8,827 nt of DNA from Armatimonadota bacterium (GTDB lineage Bacteria; Armatimonadota; Zipacnadia; Zipacnadales; FEN-943), in the NCBI GenBank assembly GCA_029777735.1, contig JAKORR010000887.1:1-8827 (forward strand), read 5' to 3'. The translations under genes and the position numbers were made by a program. Below, in pieces: positions 6,372-8,827 of the stretch. The notes below the pieces were generated by a model. That model saw only the letters and a program-made list of their open reading frames with translations. It ran no database searches and was not told the origin of the DNA. Positions within the stretch are counted from its first letter, which is position 1. The number at the start of each line of letters is the position of its first letter.

Positions 6372-7300
6372 TCACAGTCCGTCGGGTACGCTGAAGCGTA
6401 CCTCGCGACTCTTGAATCGCAGGCGCATTGTGTCGCCCACCAGAGGCAGCCAGCCGGCGAAGCGCCCCAGTTGCTCACAGTCGAAGCCCTCGACCACGAC
6501 CCACCGGCCGCGGCCCTCCTCGACGCAGGCTGGGCGCGCTGGCGCCCCTTCGGGTACTGCGCCGAGGGCGGCCAGTTGGCGCTCTCGTTGTTGAGAGCAA
6601 AGCGCAACCCCGTCGCCCGGCGGAAGGCCAAGAGATCGTCGTACTCGCCGTTGTCGATCTGGTTGGGCCCCACGTGGAACTACAGGAAGTTGACGCCGAG
6701 ATCGCGCACGGCGAACATCCATGCTGGGCTATCGCTGTAGGACAGGTCCACACCGTTGAGCCGGTCGCCTCTGGCAAAGGGCGTGAGGGTGTCGAAGACC
6801 GCACTCACGCGCTTCTTCTCAAGGCCTAGGACCGCCAGGACTGTCTATCGCGGCTGCTCCTCCGGAACTGGCTCGCCGCTAACGGCGACCTTCACCTCAT
6901 TGCCCCTGGCCTTCAGCAGTCCGGTGACGTTATACGTTTCGGCGTACCAGGACGTGTAGGCTATGCCGACGCCTGCGCCGTTGACCTTCAGCCTGTACCG
7001 TTGCGCCGCCGCGATCCGGAGAAGGACCCTGTCGGCGGACTTGGGCAGGTCCAGACCCGCGCGGAAACGCACCAGCTCGCCTGGCTCAGACGCGTGGTCG
7101 GGCGCAATCCCCCGCAGCTGGGGTGCAGGGTGCGCCGATGCAGCAACATTCACCACGGCCCCTGGGAGCACACGGACCGCAGATAGATATAGCGTCGCTG
7201 GCACCGTCCTTGCACCGCTGGCGTTATCGACAGGCCGGGGGTTTACTGCCGTGCGTTCGACCGCCGCTTTCCCGGTCGGCCGCCCGGCGCCCTCAGGCAT
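6372..7300 (-). pseudogene. Decayed glycoside-hydrolase-like or carbohydrate-binding protein
   Basis: This is a minus-strand reading frame of about 309 codons broken in three places. The first 151 residues (7300-6848) end at a TAG (6845-6847). Residues about 75-141 of this part form a galactose-binding-like beta-sandwich (RYRLKVNGAGVG, YNVTGLLKARGNEVKVAV) like the N-terminal modules of rhamnosidase-type glycosidases. The same frame continues for 54 codons to a second TAG (6680-6682), then reads FHVGPNQIDNGEYDDLLAFR. At a GGGG run (6545-6548) the coding signal moves by one base to the frame ending at a TGA (6372-6374). One extra G would rejoin the halves as YPKG-APARPA. The ATG overlaps the FAD-gene stop (ATGCCTGA), which suggests former translational coupling. 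A barrel-sized domain seems missing between the NESANW region and the C-terminal sandwich. The first 70 residues are low-complexity, so the original start could differ. Sequencing error is the main alternative. Confidence 0.65.
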
Positions 7301-8603
7301 CGACGCGTGCGCCTCTGGCCCGCAGGCGGTCGCGCAGCGCGGCCACGTCCACGCCGCGCGTAGGCACGTCAGCGCCAGCCGCCATCGCACCAGCGACGCC
7401 GGCTGCCTCGCCCGTCGCAAAGCACGGCGGCATGACACGAAGAGACGAATGTACGGCTCGGTCCACGGATATGGGACGCCCGGCGACAAGCAAGTTGGCA
7501 AAGCCCCGCGGCGTGAGACAACGGTATGGGATGCCGTGAGATTCGCCACGGGAGTACTGGTGAATCTCTGGCTCCCTGCCGGCCTTGCTCAACTCCGCGT
7601 CGCCACTGGTAGCGTGCAGGTCGATAAAGTACGAGTTACGGGCGATGTCGTCGTCGAAGGAGCGACGGTCCAGGTAATCCTCGAAGGTCAGGATGTAGTC
7701 GCCCACGACGCGACGAGTCTCGCGCACACCAAGCTGAGGCGCCGTGGCTACCAGGCGGGCCCTCTCGAAGCCTGGCACATACGCGCGCAGGAAGGCGAAT
7801 AGCTTCTGCACCGTCTGGCGGCCCTCCATGATGCCGCCCGTGACGCTGTCGGGGTCGCTCCCATCGATGTGGTACACGTGGCCGAAGTTGCACCCCGCCA
7901 CGTCAGGGTAGGGGAAACCGATCCCGGCGGCACGGAACTCTGGCACCTCGAAGTCGCCGGCTTCCCTCGCACGGGCTACGGCAAGTGGAAGGTAGCTCTT
8001 GTCTCCGCTCTCGCGGCAGTAGTCCTCAAAACGGTCGCGATCCACGGACGCGACGAGGAAGCACAGGGTCGTGCCCATGACCTCGCCCACTTCGTCACCA
8101 AACTGGAATTCGCAGCCCGCATGGGCGCATAGATCGGCATCGCCCGTGCAATCGATGTAGATACGCGCCTCGACACGACGCAAACCGTTCTTGCCTGCCA
8201 TCAATACGCTCTCAACGTGGCCGTTGGCCACATCGGCACCGACGACGAGCGTGCAGAAGCGGACGCGGATGTCCGCCTCTGTGACCATCTCGTCGTAAAG
8301 CAGCTTAAGGATCTCGGGGTCAATGGGCACCCAGTTGATGCGCTCAGACTGGTCGCCCATGCGCCGCTTCATTTCGTACAGGATTCTGAGGCCCAGGCCA
8401 GCATTCACTGGATCGCCCTCGTAGCCGAAGGGGCAGAAGGCCGGGACCATCATGGCCGTCGCGGCGCCGCCCAGGTACTGGTTCTGCTCCACCAGCAACA
8501 CTTCGGCGCCTTCCTCAGCGGCAGCGAGGGCAGCCGCTAGGCCAGCCGGGCCTCCGCCGCAGACGAGAATGTCGGTGCTCGCAAGCAGCGGAATCTCGCT
8601 CAT
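7293..8603 (-). CDS. FAD-dependent oxidoreductase (FAD_oxidored family)
   Basis: This 436-residue flavoprotein has the Rossmann dinucleotide-binding motif DILVCGGGPAG (11-21), with GxGxxG at 16-21 and the ribose-binding acid E39 in LLVEQ. The family motif DCTGDADL (151-158) and a C-terminal FAD-contact segment, ATGEAAGVAGAMA (396-408), are also present. APQLGVRETRRVVGDYIL (288-305) is typical of FAD_oxidored proteins, which are abundant in polymer-degrading bacteria and whose substrates are mostly unknown. There is no signal peptide or membrane segment, so it should be cytoplasmic. The start is ATG 8603, with AGGGAG eight bases upstream; the GTG at 8612 would overlap that site. Its stop overlaps the start of the decayed gene by eight bases, so it is probably the first gene of an operon that ends with the ceramidase-like gene. 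It appears intact. Electron acceptor and substrate cannot be inferred. Confidence 0.88.
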   Translation of the reverse strand: MSEIPLLASTDILVCGGGPAGLAAALAAAEEGAEVLLVEQNQYLGGAATAMMVPAFCPFGYEGDPVNAGLGLRILYEMKRRMGDQSERINWVPIDPEILKLLYDEMVTEADIRVRFCTLVVGADVANGHVESVLMAGKNGLRRVEARIYIDCTGDADLCAHAGCEFQFGDEVGEVMGTTLCFLVASVDRDRFEDYCRESGDKSYLPLAVARAREAGDFEVPEFRAAGIGFPYPDVAGCNFGHVYHIDGSDPDSVTGGIMEGRQTVQKLFAFLRAYVPGFERARLVATAPQLGVRETRRVVGDYILTFEDYLDRRSFDDDIARNSYFIDLHATSGDAELSKAGREPEIHQYSRGESHGIPYRCLTPRGFANLLVAGRPISVDRAVHSSLRVMPPCFATGEAAGVAGAMAAGADVPTRGVDVAALRDRLRARGARVDA

Positions 8604-8611
8604 AGTCGTCA

Positions 8612-8617
8612 CTCCCT
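8612..8617 (-). promoter_or_regulatory. Shine-Dalgarno site of the FAD oxidoreductase gene
   Basis: AGGGAG on the minus strand lies eight bases before the ATG at 8603. It favours that start over the in-frame GTG at 8612, which overlaps it. Confidence 0.6.
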
Positions 8618-8684
8618 GGCCAAGACAATAGATGTCCGGGCGGCTTGGCGCCCACTTGAGCGGCTGGTTGCACCCGGTGGCCTT
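8618..8684. other. Leader region of the FAD gene; likely promoter, not resolved
   Basis: This short non-coding stretch lies directly upstream of the FAD-gene ribosome site. It holds a 5-bp inverted repeat GGGCG/CGCCC (8638-8642, 8649-8653) and, on the minus strand, a -10-like TATTGT near 8624-8629 without a matching -35 box. A promoter is expected here, but the sequence alone does not fix it. Confidence 0.3.
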
Positions 8685-8716
8685 GACACACGCCGGTATT
8701 CGCGGACAAACGCCGG
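8685..8716. repeat. Tandem 12-bp direct repeat, 20-bp period, upstream of the FAD gene
   Basis: GACACACGCCGG (8685-8696) recurs as GACAAACGCCGG (8705-8716), matching 11 of 12 bases, with an 8-base spacer (TATTCGCG). The 20-base period puts both copies on nearly the same helix face, 82-113 bases upstream of the FAD start codon. This is the layout of a tandem activator or repressor site. A repeat left by a mobile element is an alternative, because a transposase-like scrap abuts it. Confidence 0.4.
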
Positions 8717-8784
8717 CGGTCCTTCCAGCGGGTGATCAAGCGCCTGTAGCGGTTCACCTTCCTCCTCCCCCACCACACTTGCCG
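8716..8784 (-). pseudogene. Possible transposase C-terminal remnant
   Basis: Translated on the minus strand, this stretch reads RQVWWGRRKV followed by NRYRRLITRWKDR (8716-8754). That resembles the segment after the catalytic Glu of IS5-type DDE transposases (a WVVERT, then NRYRRL, then R-W/Y-E pattern). The preceding glutamate motif is absent or scrambled, and the match ends at the direct repeat. It continues toward the right edge, where no clear protein is visible. It is a weak resemblance that could be chance in G+C-rich DNA. Confidence 0.22.
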
Positions 8785-8827
8785 AACAACTGAAACTCCC
8801 AGAGGGGTGGCCCTTCAGTGGCCTTCA

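Noticed and set aside
6540..6560. Programmed ribosomal frameshift at the G run
   Set aside because: No slippery heptamer with a downstream structure is evident, and two upstream stops already break the gene.
6680..6847. Amber codons read as an amino acid (pyrrolysine or suppressor tRNA)
   Set aside because: TAG serves as the genuine stop of the secreted-protein and ceramidase-like genes here, and a frameshift in the same gene points to decay rather than recoding.
6963..7802. 279-codon plus-strand open frame
   Set aside because: It is antisense to the FAD gene and the decayed gene, is rich in Arg, Pro and Ala without domain signals, and has no convincing ribosome site.
8515..8778. 87-codon minus-strand frame overlapping the FAD gene start
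   Set aside because: Its downstream part is a shadow of the FAD gene and has no motif; only the short upstream segment is kept as a possible transposase scrap.

Overview
This is an 8.8 kb, G+C-rich bacterial window (roughly 60% by eye) with normal Shine-Dalgarno sites and ordinary TAG/TGA/TAA stops. The gene mix is a secreted glycoside-hydrolase-like protein with beta-sandwich modules, a cytosolic-carboxypeptidase-type M14 peptidase, a compact neutral-ceramidase-fold hydrolase and a FAD-dependent oxidoreductase. Such sets are common in polymer-degrading, often uncultured phyla (Armatimonadota, Hydrogenedentota, Planctomycetota, Lentisphaerota and relatives). That placement is inference; no taxonomic marker is present.

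Layout, left to right: the 3' end of an unidentified plus-strand gene (1-96); a geneless stretch (97-255); a large secreted DUF5696/GH-like protein on the minus strand (256-3375); a divergent intergenic region carrying two inverted repeats; an M14 peptidase on the plus strand (3487 or 3580 to 4737); a 58 bp convergent gap with a hairpin; and then a minus-strand group. Read 5'->3', the group is a FAD oxidoreductase (8603-7293), a decayed gene whose start overlaps the FAD stop (7300-6372), and a ceramidase-like hydrolase (6229-4796). The right edge upstream of the FAD gene holds a near-perfect 12 bp tandem repeat with a 20 bp period and a possible transposase scrap.

The minus-strand group looks like an operon whose middle member has died. 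It carries two in-frame amber codons, both explicable as CAG->TAG, plus a one-base shift at a G run, and it appears to lack most of its central domain. The four intact genes would fit breakdown of glycoconjugates or amide-linked material: an exported carbohydrate-active-like enzyme, and a cytoplasmic hydrolase, peptidase and oxidase. No substrate can be read from the sequence.

I see no defence system, CRISPR array, RNA gene, integrase or intact mobile element. The points most worth follow-up are the uncharacterised secreted TIM-barrel protein with its duplicated flanking sandwich module, the altered nucleophile motif of the ceramidase-like enzyme, a tubulin-deglutamylase-like M14 peptidase in a bacterium, and the decayed middle gene.
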